Counted from the first letter of the stretch, positions 38,194 to 50,876 are shown. The stretch is 64,000 nucleotides of DNA from Halanaerobiales bacterium (GCA_025451675.1 JANWJZ010000077.1:62001-126000); one strand, 5' to 3'. The notes: a model not told the origin generated them from the letters alone. Made by a program: numbers and translations.

Positions 38194-39522
38194 CTAAACC
38201 ACCTCTCCATAGAGTGTAAAACTCTGGACCCTGTTTATTTTTACATTTACTATTTCACCGATTACACCCTCTGTTTTGGGGATAATAACCAGCTTGTTTC
38301 TCCTGTCTCTTCCCATCAATGTTTCCGGGTTATTTTTACTCTCTCCTTCAATGAGAACTTCCACAATCTTACCCAGGTCTTCCTGGTTTTTTTCCAGGCT
38401 AATTTGATTCTGTAAGTCCATTAATCTATTCAGGCGGCCTTTTTTTATCTCTTCCGGGATCTGGTCGGCCATTTTGGCTGCAGGGGTTCCTGTCCGCGGT
38501 GAATAGATGAAAGTAAAGGCACTGTCAAAACGGACTTCTTTCACCAGTTCCATGGTCTCCTGGAATTCTTCTTCTGTCTCTCCGGGAAAGCCAACAATTA
38601 TATCGGTAGTAATAGATGCTTCCGGGATTGCCTGGCGGATTTTATTTACCAGTTCCATATATTTCTCTCTGCTATATCCCCTGTTCATTTTTTTCAATAT
38701 GCTATTGCTGCCTGACTGGATAGGGAGATGGAAATGTTCACAGACTGATCTGGAATCCCTTATAACTTCGATAAGTTTGGTGGTGAAATCCCTGGGATGT
38801 GAAGTCATATAGCGCAGCCTTTGCAAACCAGGTATTTTATCCAGCGCCTGCAGAAGATCAGCAAAATCCACCTCTTCTTCTAAATCTTTTCCGTAAGAAT
38901 TGACATTCTGGCCCAATAAGGTTATTTCCTTAACCCCGTCAGCCACCAATCTTTCCACTTCAGCAACAATATCATTTAGGGGACGGCTTCTTTCCCTTCC
39001 CCTCACATAGGGGACAATACAATAGGTGCAGAAATTATTACAACCCTGGATAATGGATACCCAGGCCTTAAATTCGCTTTCCCTGACAGAAGGCAGATCA
39101 GGAATCAGGCCTTCCTCTGCATCCCATACCTCTACAATCCTGCCTCTTTCCCTTTGAATCCTCTGGATTAAATCCGGCACATGATGGATATTGTGTGTCC
39201 CAAAGATCAAATCCACCTGAGGATGTTTTTCATATAGATCCTGTACTGCTTTTTCCGATTGCATCATACATCCGCCGACACCGATAATTAGATCCGGATT
39301 TTTTTCTTTCAGGCGTTTTAATTCGCCTACTTTGCCAAAGACCTTTAGATCAGCATTTTCCCTGATGGTGCAGGTATTGATCAGGATTATATCTGCCTCT
39401 TCAACAAAATCAGCCTTATGATAACCTATACTTTCCAGCATTCCGGCTAATTTTTCTGAATCATGTTCATTCATCTGGCATCCGTAGGTTATAATAAAGT
39501 ATTTTTTCAGATCATTCTTCAT
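38194..39522 (-). CDS. miaB: tRNA-2-methylthio-N6-dimethylallyladenosine synthase
   Basis: TYGCQMNEHDSEKLAG; IIQGCNNFCTYCIVPYVRGRERSR; TRAM domain. Confidence 0.96.
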   Translation of the reverse strand: MKNDLKKYFIITYGCQMNEHDSEKLAGMLESIGYHKADFVEEADIILINTCTIRENADLKVFGKVGELKRLKEKNPDLIIGVGGCMMQSEKAVQDLYEKHPQVDLIFGTHNIHHVPDLIQRIQRERGRIVEVWDAEEGLIPDLPSVRESEFKAWVSIIQGCNNFCTYCIVPYVRGRERSRPLNDIVAEVERLVADGVKEITLLGQNVNSYGKDLEEEVDFADLLQALDKIPGLQRLRYMTSHPRDFTTKLIEVIRDSRSVCEHFHLPIQSGSNSILKKMNRGYSREKYMELVNKIRQAIPEASITTDIIVGFPGETEEEFQETMELVKEVRFDSAFTFIYSPRTGTPAAKMADQIPEEIKKGRLNRLMDLQNQISLEKNQEDLGKIVEVLIEGESKNNPETLMGRDRRNKLVIIPKTEGVIGEIVNVKINRVQSFTLYGEVV

Positions 39523-39627
39523 TTATATTAATTCCTCCTGTATATTTCTTACTGTGTACTGTTACTAATATTCTACCATTAAAAATTTTATTATGCAAAA
39601 ATAATACTTTTCTATTATACAATCAAG

Positions 39628-39653
39628 AAAAGAGTCGATATTACGACTCTTTT
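39628..39653 (-). terminator. Hairpin terminator downstream of rubredoxin gene
   Basis: AAAAGAGTCG-atatta-CGACTCTTTT. Confidence 0.7.
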
Positions 39654-39665
39654 CCTGTGAAATTT

Positions 39666-39830
39666 TTATTCATCATATGGTTCAAACATATCTTTTCCTA
39701 CTCCACAATCTGGACAGACCCAATCATCGGGAAGGTTTTCAAAAGCTGTACCTGGTTCAATGCCATTATCAGGGTCTCCAACAGCCGGGTCGTAAACATA
39801 ATAGCATACGGTGCACTGGTATTTTTGCAA
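39666..39830 (-). CDS. Rubredoxin
   Basis: [50 protein letters not shown] start with SD AAAGGAGAG. Confidence 0.93.
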   Translation of the reverse strand: MQKYQCTVCYYVYDPAVGDPDNGIEPGTAFENLPDDWVCPDCGVGKDMFEPYDE

Positions 39831-39952
39831 GAAAATCTCTCCTTTCAATTTTTTTAATATTTATGTAATAGTAATTCTTACTGATACAATATCATATTAA
39901 TCCAGGTTTTTCAATACTTTAATGATAGCTTATTTAATATTAAAAAGTTTTC

Positions 39953-40912
39953 TCAGAGATTATACTGTTCGATAAAGTTTAAAATATTCCATTCATATTC
40001 TTCGGGGTAGTCAAACAAGATTTCTGCATGTCTGCTATCATCAACAGTAAAAAGGTATTTTTTATTATGGGGAATTGAATTATAGATATCTTCACTCATA
40101 AAATGGGGTGTTAAGATATCAGCATAGCTATTTATAATCAATACAGGCACATTGGTCCGGACAGTATGACGACAGACATCAGTATCTTTATAGGAAAAAC
40201 CTAATTTTATTTTTGTTACTATACTTCCTGAAAGAAGCATATAATCTACGGGTATGCCGATCTCCATATTCTTTAATTCACTTTCCAACATATAAGTCAT
40301 ATTACTCAGCGGTGAATCCAGGACGGCAAAAGAGATATTCTCATTAGCAGTTTCCGTACCCAGAAATATTCCTACAGTGGCTGCACCGAAGGAAGTTCCC
40401 CATAAACCGATTTTAATATTTTCATTTAGGGATTTTAAATAGGCAACACAATCATTAAGGTCCCGGCTTTCCAGATAACCAAAGGTAGTATAGGGAGCTT
40501 TATTTTCTCCTGAACTCCGCTGGTCATAAGCCAGGACATTATAACCATTTTTAAGAAAAACAGCGGCTACTGGATAAACAGAAAGCCGGTTGCCGCCCAG
40601 TCCGTGAACCAATATTACAGTATCTTTATTCCTATTTCCATCATGGCATATATAATCAGCTGGAATTAGATGATTACCTGTAGAAGATTGAATATAGATG
40701 GCCTCGATATTGTAATTCGAAGTAAATTTCTTCAGATCAAAGCCCACTTCTTCCAGATAGGAATACATCTTCTCATTATTTGTACTTTCATTATCAACCA
40801 GTTGCATTGTATTGTTAAACATAGTGATACCCACCATCAAAGAGACTGCTGTTATTCCAATAATGAGAAGGCATCCCAGGGAGATAATAAAAATTTTTAT
40901 TATCTTTTTCAC
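39953..40912 (-). CDS. Alpha/beta hydrolase, membrane-anchored
   Basis: VILVHGLGGNRLSVYP; IGLWGTSFGAATVG; N-terminal TM. Confidence 0.85.
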   Translation of the reverse strand: MKKIIKIFIISLGCLLIIGITAVSLMVGITMFNNTMQLVDNESTNNEKMYSYLEEVGFDLKKFTSNYNIEAIYIQSSTGNHLIPADYICHDGNRNKDTVILVHGLGGNRLSVYPVAAVFLKNGYNVLAYDQRSSGENKAPYTTFGYLESRDLNDCVAYLKSLNENIKIGLWGTSFGAATVGIFLGTETANENISFAVLDSPLSNMTYMLESELKNMEIGIPVDYMLLSGSIVTKIKLGFSYKDTDVCRHTVRTNVPVLIINSYADILTPHFMSEDIYNSIPHNKKYLFTVDDSRHAEILFDYPEEYEWNILNFIEQYNL

Positions 40913-40925
40913 GGAAAGACCCCCT

Positions 40926-42854
<1,929 letters not shown>

Positions 42855-42858
42855 TCAT

Positions 42859-42887
42859 ATTATACCAGAAGAGAGTTTTCTTTGCCA
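42859..42887 (-). promoter_or_regulatory. gyrB promoter
   Basis: Minus strand TGGCAA - 17 nt - TATAAT. Confidence 0.55.
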
Positions 42888-42904
42888 GTATATCATAGTT
42901 TAGT

Positions 42905-42933
42905 TTGACGTAAAAGATAAGTTATGGAATAAT
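42905..42933 (+). promoter_or_regulatory. gyrA promoter
   Basis: TTGACG - 17 nt - AATAAT. Confidence 0.55.
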
Positions 42934-43030
42934 ATAAAAGAGAATAAAGTTAATTTTACATTACAATAAATATAGAAAAAAATCTCTTTTTCATAAGTTA
43001 ATTTTACCAGGAGAAAGGAGAAAAAACTAT

Positions 43031-45499
43031 ATGTCAGAAAAAATTATCCCTATAGCTATAGAGGATAAAATGCGGGAAGCATATCTGAATTATTCTCTTA
43101 GCGTAATTGCTTCCAGGGCCCTGCCAGATGTCAGGGATGGTTTAAAACCTGTTCACCGCCGTATCCTTTATGCAGCTATGGGCCTGGATCTGGTACATAA
43201 TAAACCTCATAAGAAATCAGCCCGTTTAGTTGGAGAAGTATTGGGAAAATACCATCCCCATGGGGATACTGCTGTTTATGATGCCATGGTAAGGATGGCC
43301 CAGGATTTTAACCAGAGATATCTTCTTATAGATGGCCATGGTAATTTTGGTTCCATTGATGGTGATAGTGCAGCAGCCATGCGTTATACAGAAGTGCGCC
43401 TTACTGAAATAGCAGAAAATTTGTTAGAAGAAATCAATCTGGAAACTGTTGATTTTAAGGATAATTTTGATGGTTCTTTAAAGGAACCGGAGGTTTTACC
43501 AGCACAGTTTCCCAATCTGCTGGTTAATGGTGCCAGCGGTATAGCTGTCGGTATGAGTACAGATATACCTCCCCACAATTTAGGTGAGATAATCGACGGT
43601 CTACTGCATCTTTTAAATAAACCTGAAGCCAGTATTGATACTCTAATGAAATACATACCTGGACCTGATTTTCCCACCGGAGCAATAATTGTCGGAGAAA
43701 GCGGAATCAGGGAAGCCTACCAGACCGGTCAGGGTAGAATTATTTTAAGGGGAAAAACCGCCATTGAAAAGAAAGGCCGTAAGGAGCAGATTGTGATTAC
43801 TGAGATACCATACCAGATTAGTAAAAGCAGGCTAATTGAAGAGATAGCCGATCTGGTCAATAAAGGAAAGTTAGAAAATATTGCGGATCTAAGGGACGAA
43901 TCAGACCAAGAGGGAATGCGGATTGTCATCGAGTTAAAAGCAAATACAGATAGTGAACTGGTCCTGAATAATCTCTTTAAGTTTACCTCTCTACAGACAA
44001 GCTACAGGATAAATATGCTGGCCCTGATAGGAAAAAAACCACAGGTCATGAACCTGAAAACCATATTACAGCATTTCCTTGATTTCCGCCGGGAAGTCGT
44101 AACCAGACGAACTCAGTACAGACTAAAGAAAGCCGAAAACCGTTATGAGATACTACAGGGTATTGCCAGGGCAGTTGATCAGATAGATCTGGTTATAAGT
44201 ATAATCAGAAATTCCCGATCTACCGGTGAGGCCAGGGAGAAATTAATGAAAGATTTAAATATAAGTGAAGAACAGGCCAGGGCAATTATGGAAATGCAAT
44301 TACAGAGATTAGTTGCCATGGAAACCGAAAAGATCTTTGCAGAGATTGAGGAATTAAAAGAAAAAATCAAGTACTACAGAAATATCCTCAGTGATGATAA
44401 AGAACTTGATAAAATCATAAAAGAAGAATTGCTGGCTGTAAAGAAAAAATTTAAGGATTCAAGGCGAACAGAGATTATTGCCGACGAAGAAGAAGCGGTT
44501 ATCAATCAGGAAGATCTCATCGAAGAAAAAGATGCTGTAATAACCCTCTCCTACCGCCAAATAATAAAAAGGTCCAGTAAGGAAGAACATATACGGCCAG
44601 GCAAAAATGATTATATCACTGATGTAACAAAAGGTAGTTCTCTGGACAACCTGCTATTTTTCACCAATACAGGAGAGGTCTATTCCCTGCCGGTACATAA
44701 AATACCTGAACATCATGGCCTTTCAACCGGTGACAATCTAAAACAGTACCTGAAGATACCCTTTAATGAAAAGATTATCAGGATGATCTGCCTCAGTGAG
44801 GATAATAAATCCAGGTATATATGTTTTGCAACTAAATATGGTATGGTTAAGAAGACCCTGGCCAGTGAATATTTAACAAATTATACTTCCATCAAGGCAA
44901 TTAATCTGAGAGAAGGGGATGAAGTAATCGCTGTCCACCTTACTGATAATGAACAGGAAATACTGCTAGCTACCAGAAATGGCCGGACTATCCGCTTTAA
45001 AGAAGATTCCTTCCTGCCCACTGGCAGAAATACAATAGGCAGTATCGGTATCAAACTGGATGAAGGTGACCAGGTGGTCAGCATGAGTCTCATCGGTGAC
45101 AATGATTATATTGTTACCATTTCTGAAAATGCTAAGGGTAAAAGAAGCCTTCTTGAGGAATATAAGATGCAGAACCGCGGGGGTAAAGGCATAAAAACCT
45201 GTGGTTCCAGTATTCATCAGATAGCCGCTGTAATTCCAGCCAGTCTCAATGATTATATCCTGCTGGTAACCAATAATGAAGGTCTCTATCCTGTTTCTAT
45301 AGCTGACTTCAATGAAACAGACAGAAGTGGAAACATGTACAGGTTACTGGAACTTGATAAGGATGAAAAAATAATAGGAGTATATGCTCTGCCGGATTAT
45401 TATAATGACGATGAAGTTGATGATGAAAATGATAATGGAAATGAAAGTGTAAATGTAAGTGTAAATTTCAATGAAGAAGATGATAACACCTATATGTAA
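43031..45499 (+). CDS. gyrA: DNA gyrase subunit A
   Basis: [46 protein letters not shown]; GyrA box QNRGGKG. Confidence 0.94.
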   Translation: MSEKIIPIAIEDKMREAYLNYSLSVIASRALPDVRDGLKPVHRRILYAAMGLDLVHNKPHKKSARLVGEVLGKYHPHGDTAVYDAMVRMAQDFNQRYLLIDGHGNFGSIDGDSAAAMRYTEVRLTEIAENLLEEINLETVDFKDNFDGSLKEPEVLPAQFPNLLVNGASGIAVGMSTDIPPHNLGEIIDGLLHLLNKPEASIDTLMKYIPGPDFPTGAIIVGESGIREAYQTGQGRIILRGKTAIEKKGRKEQIVITEIPYQISKSRLIEEIADLVNKGKLENIADLRDESDQEGMRIVIELKANTDSELVLNNLFKFTSLQTSYRINMLALIGKKPQVMNLKTILQHFLDFRREVVTRRTQYRLKKAENRYEILQGIARAVDQIDLVISIIRNSRSTGEAREKLMKDLNISEEQARAIMEMQLQRLVAMETEKIFAEIEELKEKIKYYRNILSDDKELDKIIKEELLAVKKKFKDSRRTEIIADEEEAVINQEDLIEEKDAVITLSYRQIIKRSSKEEHIRPGKNDYITDVTKGSSLDNLLFFTNTGEVYSLPVHKIPEHHGLSTGDNLKQYLKIPFNEKIIRMICLSEDNKSRYICFATKYGMVKKTLASEYLTNYTSIKAINLREGDEVIAVHLTDNEQEILLATRNGRTIRFKEDSFLPTGRNTIGSIGIKLDEGDQVVSMSLIGDNDYIVTISENAKGKRSLLEEYKMQNRGGKGIKTCGSSIHQIAAVIPASLNDYILLVTNNEGLYPVSIADFNETDRSGNMYRLLELDKDEKIIGVYALPDYYNDDEVDDENDNGNESVNVSVNFNEEDDNTYM

Positions 45500-45514
45500 A
45501 AATAAGAGAAAAAT

Positions 45515-45538
45515 AAAAGGGAGCGTCTGCTCCCTTTT
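45515..45538. terminator. Bidirectional terminator
   Basis: AAAAGGGAGC-gtct-GCTCCCTTTT between convergent genes. Confidence 0.8.
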
Positions 45539-45544
45539 CTCGTT

Positions 45545-46129
45545 TTATTTAGCAAAAACGTGGTTTCCGATCACTACTGTAGTTTCCCGTGTAGATAACC
45601 AGTATAGGGTTTTGGCAGTTTTGGGGTTGTAGAAGAATAATGCGCCAAGGCTGGGATCTCTACCACTGAGAGCATCCCTTGCTGCCCGGTAGGCAGTTTC
45701 ATTTGGCTCCAGATAAAACTGCCCATCGGAAACTGCACTGAATTGATTTTTCTGAAAGATTACTTCCCTGATTGTATTTGGAAAACCCGGTGATTTAACC
45801 CTATTTAAGACTACTGCGCCTACCGCCACCTGCCCCTCATAGGGTTCTCCCCGTGCTTCACCATGAATTAATCTGGCCAGTAATTCCAGGTCCTCGCTGT
45901 TATAATCAAAATGACCATAATCTGGTTCAATTACAACCCTTTCACCACTATTTCCTATCCTGGAGAGTAAAATAAAGAGAAAGGCTAATAAAAAACCTTT
46001 ATAGACATCATTTTTATCCAGTTCACTGGCCCTTGCTATATAAATGCTGCCCAATGGAGGTAGGAATGCATAAAACATTAATATGAATATTGTTAGTATG
46101 CAGCTGTATTTTATAGTCTTTCTCTTCAT
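45545..46129 (-). CDS. Cell wall hydrolase, SleB/CwlJ-like
   Basis: LLARLIHGEARGEPYEGQVAVGAVVLNRVKSPGFPNTIREVIFQKNQFSAV. Confidence 0.9.
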   Translation of the reverse strand: MKRKTIKYSCILTIFILMFYAFLPPLGSIYIARASELDKNDVYKGFLLAFLFILLSRIGNSGERVVIEPDYGHFDYNSEDLELLARLIHGEARGEPYEGQVAVGAVVLNRVKSPGFPNTIREVIFQKNQFSAVSDGQFYLEPNETAYRAARDALSGRDPSLGALFFYNPKTAKTLYWLSTRETTVVIGNHVFAK

Positions 46130-46144
46130 TTCCTTACCCCATTT

Positions 46145-46948
46145 CTAATTGGATAATAAAAGTAGGATCAATGATACAGCACCTACGCCATAGAGGTAAC
46201 TTTTATAATTATTTTTTTCTATTTCCAGCCTCTCTATCTCTTTGTTTTTGGCTTCTAATTCAGCCTTAAGAGTGCTTATTTCATCCTGCAGGAGATTTAT
46301 TCGGGTAGCATTGATTGTAATCCTGTCACTGAGTCCCTGTACAGTATCATCAGTAATTTGAACATTTAAATCTTCCAGTTTTAACCGGGTTTCTTTATTT
46401 TGCTCCTCAATTTGCTGTAATCTTTCTTCCAGCATGCCGAGTTTTAAAATACTATCGATTAAATTACTTACATCACTTTCTGTATTACTGATTCTTTCGT
46501 TTAACACCCTGATTTCTTCTTTCAAGCCAGCTATATCACTGCCTTTAATTTCAGCAAGAAACTCATCCTGGATCAGGTTTTTCTCTTCAAGGGTTTTGAT
46601 CTGTTCAGTGAAAATTTCTCCCTGCAGGGCCAGGTCTACCAGTTCTTCCCTCAGTTCGACAGAAAGATCCCGGAGTAATTGCATATCCTGTTGTGAAAAA
46701 GAAATAGCACCTCTCTCAATTTCCTTTAATAATCTGGCGATAATGGCAGCCAGCTGATAGCGGGTAACCGTATCAGAACCCCTGAAGGTACCATCTTCAA
46801 ATAGTTCCAGCAAACCTTTATCTACACTTAATTTTACGTCCTCATAAGCCCAGTGATTAGTAGGAACATCATTAATAGTAGCTGCAGCAATGATAGAGCT
46901 TAAGCCCATTGTCAGGATTAAGACCAGGAAGATAAATTTGCTTTTCAT
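46145..46948 (-). CDS. SLH-domain coiled-coil protein with C-terminal TM
   Basis: Signal peptide; SLH DVPTNHWAYEDVKLSVDKGLLELFEDGTFRGSDTVTRYQLAAIIARLL; long coiled coil; YLYGVGAVSLILLLLSN. Confidence 0.82.
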   Translation of the reverse strand: MKSKFIFLVLILTMGLSSIIAAATINDVPTNHWAYEDVKLSVDKGLLELFEDGTFRGSDTVTRYQLAAIIARLLKEIERGAISFSQQDMQLLRDLSVELREELVDLALQGEIFTEQIKTLEEKNLIQDEFLAEIKGSDIAGLKEEIRVLNERISNTESDVSNLIDSILKLGMLEERLQQIEEQNKETRLKLEDLNVQITDDTVQGLSDRITINATRINLLQDEISTLKAELEAKNKEIERLEIEKNNYKSYLYGVGAVSLILLLLSN

Positions 46949-48948
46949 TTTAAACCTCCCCCTAAATTTAATTTCAGCTCATTTAAGATAACTTCTACTT
47001 CTCCCCTGTTAAATATGAAGTTTGTCTGCTGATCCCATTCTAACTCAATATTCTCTGGATCTATAACTTTAAAATGTATGGTGCCGATAGTACCACTTCT
47101 TGCTTCAAGGGGAACCAATTGATTTATCCTGATAATTCCTTCTTTGCTGAGATCTGGCCTGGTCCAGGGTAAATATTTACCGTCTTTCAGGAATATAGTT
47201 CCCCTTGAAACATGAATTGCTTCCAGAGCTTCCGGATTATATTTAATATAAAGATCAATTAAATCTATCTCATCCAGATTTTCGCCCCTGATATCAATTG
47301 TTATATAATCTCCGGCCATCAAGTCTCCTGCTTTTTGCAGTTCAAAATACAGGACAGGATTCAATTCAGGTAAAACAAGGTTTTCATATGTTTTAATATC
47401 CTGGAAACCATGTAGTGCTTCAATAAAAACTGCAACCGGCAACTGCCCCTCAATATTTAAGGCTTCAACCCTCCATCTTACAACTAACTCTTCCCCGGCC
47501 TGTATATCACCAGGATATTTGACTCCTTTTTCCATTGGAGCAGGTACCAGGCCGGGCGGCAGTAATAATTCAATGGCTGTATCGTACAAGGGAGAACCCC
47601 CTTTATTTATCAATATAGCTTCAATTGTAAAGGGATTGGGGCTCAAACGGCCATTTATGACGCTTATATCTTCTTTTACCTGCAAATATGCGCTCAAATC
47701 TGGTGGACCGATAAATTTAATTTCCCGGATAACCTGGTTAGAATCTGTATTTTCTGCTTCTACTTTTACAGTATAAGAAGTCCTGGCCGGTATATCGGTA
47801 CCCGACGGATATACATTCCATATTATCTGGGCTATTTCGCCAGATTCCAGGTCTCCCAGATTATGGGAGATTTTTTCAGTCTTTAAAGTAGCTGGTAAAT
47901 CAATACTGATCCGGACATCTTTAGCTGTAATTTCAGAGGTATTTTCTACATAGGCAATTACAGGTATACTCTTATCTGGACTATCCAGTATGACTTCCGC
48001 TGGTGAAGTAATACCCAATGAAAGCAGGCCAGGTACAATGGTGATGCCACCCAGGCCATAATTGGTAATATAGCTTCGGCTTTCACCAGGTTGCAGATAC
48101 TCCGGCACCCAGTACATGGCTATGGCACTATCTATTTCATATTCTCCCTTACGTAGGAATATTTCACCTGGATTAAAATCAAAATCCCAGACTCCATCTG
48201 CCATGCTGCCCCAGTCAGCCAGCTTGACCTGATCTGGAGGAGTAACCCCCGGACCGGTAAAGGTACCCTGGGAAGTTACTGATGGGTTACTTAAACTATC
48301 AAAGGCCTGCCAGAACTGAGGTAATTGTTTCTGGTAATAAATAGTATCTGTCGTAACGGCATCATTACCAATCCGGAATGGTGCCCCGTCATTTTCCCCC
48401 AACATTGTATCAAGAACAATACGCAAGCCTATTTTATGAGGCTTATTATCAATATTTTCGATCCGGTATTTAATCTGTACGGTATCATATAAACCAGTAG
48501 TTGAACTCTTAACAATCGTAAGGATTTGTTCAACAAGCAGGATATCCTTTATATTCGTTTTAGTTATGATACTGCCATTATCCACATGGGGCTCCTGAAC
48601 AACTTTCCCGTATTTGCCGGCAGCCCCTGCTCTCCTCCCTGTTTCACCGCCAAAGACGTAATAATCTCCATTTAACCAGATAGTCGTATAAGATGTCCAG
48701 GGTTTTGGCCGTCCATAGACAAGGGGTTTATTATCGTCACTATCCTGGAAAGGAGCTCCACCGGTAGTCTCGATGGCAAATCTCCCCTGTCCATTCTCAT
48801 CTTTATTGACAACGATAACTATATAATCATTACCCAGTCTGAGATTATTATTCTGATCTATTTCAGTGAAAAGGTCTGAACTCATTACCGGATAGCTCAT
48901 GACGAGGAAGACCAGTAAATATATGAATAAAAAAGCTCTCTTAAACAC
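46945..48948 (-). CDS. Exported protein with DUF11/CARDB-like repeats and cohesin-like C-terminal domain
   Basis: Signal peptide; Ig-like repeats (ITSPAEVILDSPDKSIPVIAYVENTSEITAKDVRISIDLP); YNPEALEAIHVSRGTIF. Confidence 0.6.
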   Translation of the reverse strand: MFKRAFLFIYLLVFLVMSYPVMSSDLFTEIDQNNNLRLGNDYIVIVVNKDENGQGRFAIETTGGAPFQDSDDNKPLVYGRPKPWTSYTTIWLNGDYYVFGGETGRRAGAAGKYGKVVQEPHVDNGSIITKTNIKDILLVEQILTIVKSSTTGLYDTVQIKYRIENIDNKPHKIGLRIVLDTMLGENDGAPFRIGNDAVTTDTIYYQKQLPQFWQAFDSLSNPSVTSQGTFTGPGVTPPDQVKLADWGSMADGVWDFDFNPGEIFLRKGEYEIDSAIAMYWVPEYLQPGESRSYITNYGLGGITIVPGLLSLGITSPAEVILDSPDKSIPVIAYVENTSEITAKDVRISIDLPATLKTEKISHNLGDLESGEIAQIIWNVYPSGTDIPARTSYTVKVEAENTDSNQVIREIKFIGPPDLSAYLQVKEDISVINGRLSPNPFTIEAILINKGGSPLYDTAIELLLPPGLVPAPMEKGVKYPGDIQAGEELVVRWRVEALNIEGQLPVAVFIEALHGFQDIKTYENLVLPELNPVLYFELQKAGDLMAGDYITIDIRGENLDEIDLIDLYIKYNPEALEAIHVSRGTIFLKDGKYLPWTRPDLSKEGIIRINQLVPLEARSGTIGTIHFKVIDPENIELEWDQQTNFIFNRGEVEVILNELKLNLGGGLK

Positions 48949-48958
48949 TATATCCCCC

Positions 48959-49834
48959 CTATCTGAACAACAGGTTTCCTTCTGTATATGTTACAAAGGG
49001 ATTGCCTGATTCATCTATCTGGAAATCTACTGTAATTGACATGGAATAGGGTTGTTGATATTTCTTGAACTGCCAGCCATGTTCAATGGTTAGTCTGGAT
49101 ACCCTGTCCATTTGTTCTACACCCGATGACTTAATGATCTCTATTCCTTCAATCAAGCCGCTGGAGGAAACATGAACCTGTATTTCCACTGTTCCTGTAA
49201 CAGCCTTACCTACCAGATCCTTGGGATAAGTAATAGGTACTGCGCCAAATATAAGTTCTCCTGCACTGGGTGGTGGAGGTGGCGGAGGTGGAGTTTCTAC
49301 TTTTTCCTCGACGACAGGTTTACTTTCCGCTATCTGCTGTTCAGGTTCTTCTTTTTTCTCTGCGTCAATTTCTATTTCAAAATCACTTTCTGCACTGGTC
49401 ATTATCTCAGTACCTTCAGTGATGGCAGCACCAGTCTCTGTTTGAGGTTCTTCTATTTTTTCTGCCGGTATTTCCTCAACTGGAGCAGGAGGGATTGTTT
49501 CCTTTACCACAGTGGTTTCAGGTGGAGGGCTTACCTTTTCTTCTTTTCTGACTGGTTCCTCTTTAATCTCTTTAATCTCAGGTTCTTGTTGTTTTTCTTC
49601 CACTACTGTCCTGGGGGTCGTACTCTCTCTGCTGGTTGTCTGATTTCTGCTGCTTATTACTTCCTCTCTGTATTCTACCAGTTGTACAAATCCATAGCCA
49701 TGTCCATAGCCATCAGATCGGCTTCCCATAACACTGAAACTTCCATAAGGGATTATTACGAAAACTAATATATGGATAAAGAGCGATAAGGCTATATAAA
49801 GATATAAACTGTTAGACTCATGTTTATAGCGCAT
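48959..49834 (-). CDS. tonB: TonB-family energy transducer
   Basis: N-terminal TM; Pro/Glu-rich linker; C-terminal TonB domain YPKDLVGKAVTGTVEIQVHVSSSGLIEGIEIIKSSG. Confidence 0.88.
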   Translation of the reverse strand: MRYKHESNSLYLYIALSLFIHILVFVIIPYGSFSVMGSRSDGYGHGYGFVQLVEYREEVISSRNQTTSRESTTPRTVVEEKQQEPEIKEIKEEPVRKEEKVSPPPETTVVKETIPPAPVEEIPAEKIEEPQTETGAAITEGTEIMTSAESDFEIEIDAEKKEEPEQQIAESKPVVEEKVETPPPPPPPPSAGELIFGAVPITYPKDLVGKAVTGTVEIQVHVSSSGLIEGIEIIKSSGVEQMDRVSRLTIEHGWQFKKYQQPYSMSITVDFQIDESGNPFVTYTEGNLLFR

Positions 49835-49840
49835 AGTTTA

Positions 49841-50251
49841 TTACTCCTTTTTGTCGGCTGCAAGAGCCATTTGATAGATACCTGCCTGTCGCAAACTATC
49901 CATAGCTGAGATAATGTATTCATATTTTACATTACGGTCAGCATTAATGATGGCAACAACTTGATTATTTTCAGCATAAATATCCTTTGCTATACTGGTA
50001 AGCCTATCATAACTTATCTGTTCACCTTTATAATATAAATTCCCATTATTATCTATATCAATGACAAAGTTTTCCCTTTTTTGCTCTGATACTGTAACAG
50101 CTCTGGGCAGTTGTAAATCGATTCCTGTTGGGGTTGTGCGAAAGGTTGTGAATAACATGAAAAAGATCAGAATGAAGAAGATAACATCAATCATGGGAAT
50201 AATATCAATGTTGCTTTTTTTTCTAATAGTAGGCTTGAACATCATCTTCAC
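49841..50251 (-). CDS. exbD: Biopolymer transport protein ExbD/TolR
   Basis: IDIIPMIDVIFFILIFFMLFTTF; TGIDLQLPRA. Confidence 0.92.
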   Translation of the reverse strand: MKMMFKPTIRKKSNIDIIPMIDVIFFILIFFMLFTTFRTTPTGIDLQLPRAVTVSEQKRENFVIDIDNNGNLYYKGEQISYDRLTSIAKDIYAENNQVVAIINADRNVKYEYIISAMDSLRQAGIYQMALAADKKE

Positions 50252-50876
50252 CCCGGACCGTAATTATATCCATAATATCTATCACACTTAGATTCATCTC
50301 ATGGGCTTTTGCAGAAACAAGATTTGTAAAATAGGAATAAAAGATAGCAGAGGGAATAGCGATAATCAGGCCAAAAGCTGTACTGATCAGGGCAGCTGCA
50401 ATACCGCCGCTAATCTGGTCTGTAGCGGCCATCCCTAATGTACCGGTCATAATATTAAAACTTGTAATAATTCCCAGAACTGTACCAAGTAAGCCCAATA
50501 ATGGGGCAATCATGGCTGCCAGGTCCAGGATAGGCAAATTTTTCTCCATTTTCCTGATCTCATCTTCACCAACAGCCTGCAATACTTCCCTGATACGTTC
50601 TGGATCTTGTTTATAATGGGATAAAGCAGCGGCCAGTAATTTAGCATTTGGTCCCCTCTCTCCTTTTAATTCATTTAAGGCAGCCAGGATATCATTCTGG
50701 GCGACCAGTAACTCAATTTTCTTTATTAAACGAAAGCTGTTGTCCCGGTATCGTAAGAAAAAGATTGCTCGTTCAATGATAACCGCCAGGCTAATAATCG
50801 AAACTATTGTCAAAGGTATAGCAGTAGGTCCACATAATACTAGAAAGTTCCATATTTTATCAAAAATCATTTGCAA
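50223..50876 (-). CDS. exbB: MotA/TolQ/ExbB proton channel family protein
   Basis: LPILDLAAMIAPLLGLLGTVLGIITSFNIM; ISGGIAAALISTAFGLIIAIPSAIFYSYF. Confidence 0.92.
   Translation of the reverse strand: MQMIFDKIWNFLVLCGPTAIPLTIVSIISLAVIIERAIFFLRYRDNSFRLIKKIELLVAQNDILAALNELKGERGPNAKLLAAALSHYKQDPERIREVLQAVGEDEIRKMEKNLPILDLAAMIAPLLGLLGTVLGIITSFNIMTGTLGMAATDQISGGIAAALISTAFGLIIAIPSAIFYSYFTNLVSAKAHEMNLSVIDIMDIITVRGEDDVQAYY

Noticed and set aside
33655-38812. Plus-strand ORFs inside mutL, mutS and miaB
   Set aside because: Short antisense ORFs over strongly conserved minus-strand genes, with no domain or SD support.
45421-45470. Short A/G/T-rich repeats as a possible CRISPR or tandem repeat array
   Set aside because: They are in frame within the gyrA acidic tail and too short and irregular for an array.
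49172-49768. 198-aa plus-strand ORF opposite tonB
   Set aside because: Cys/Phe/Tyr-rich composition is the antisense shadow of the Pro/Glu-rich TonB linker; no coding support.
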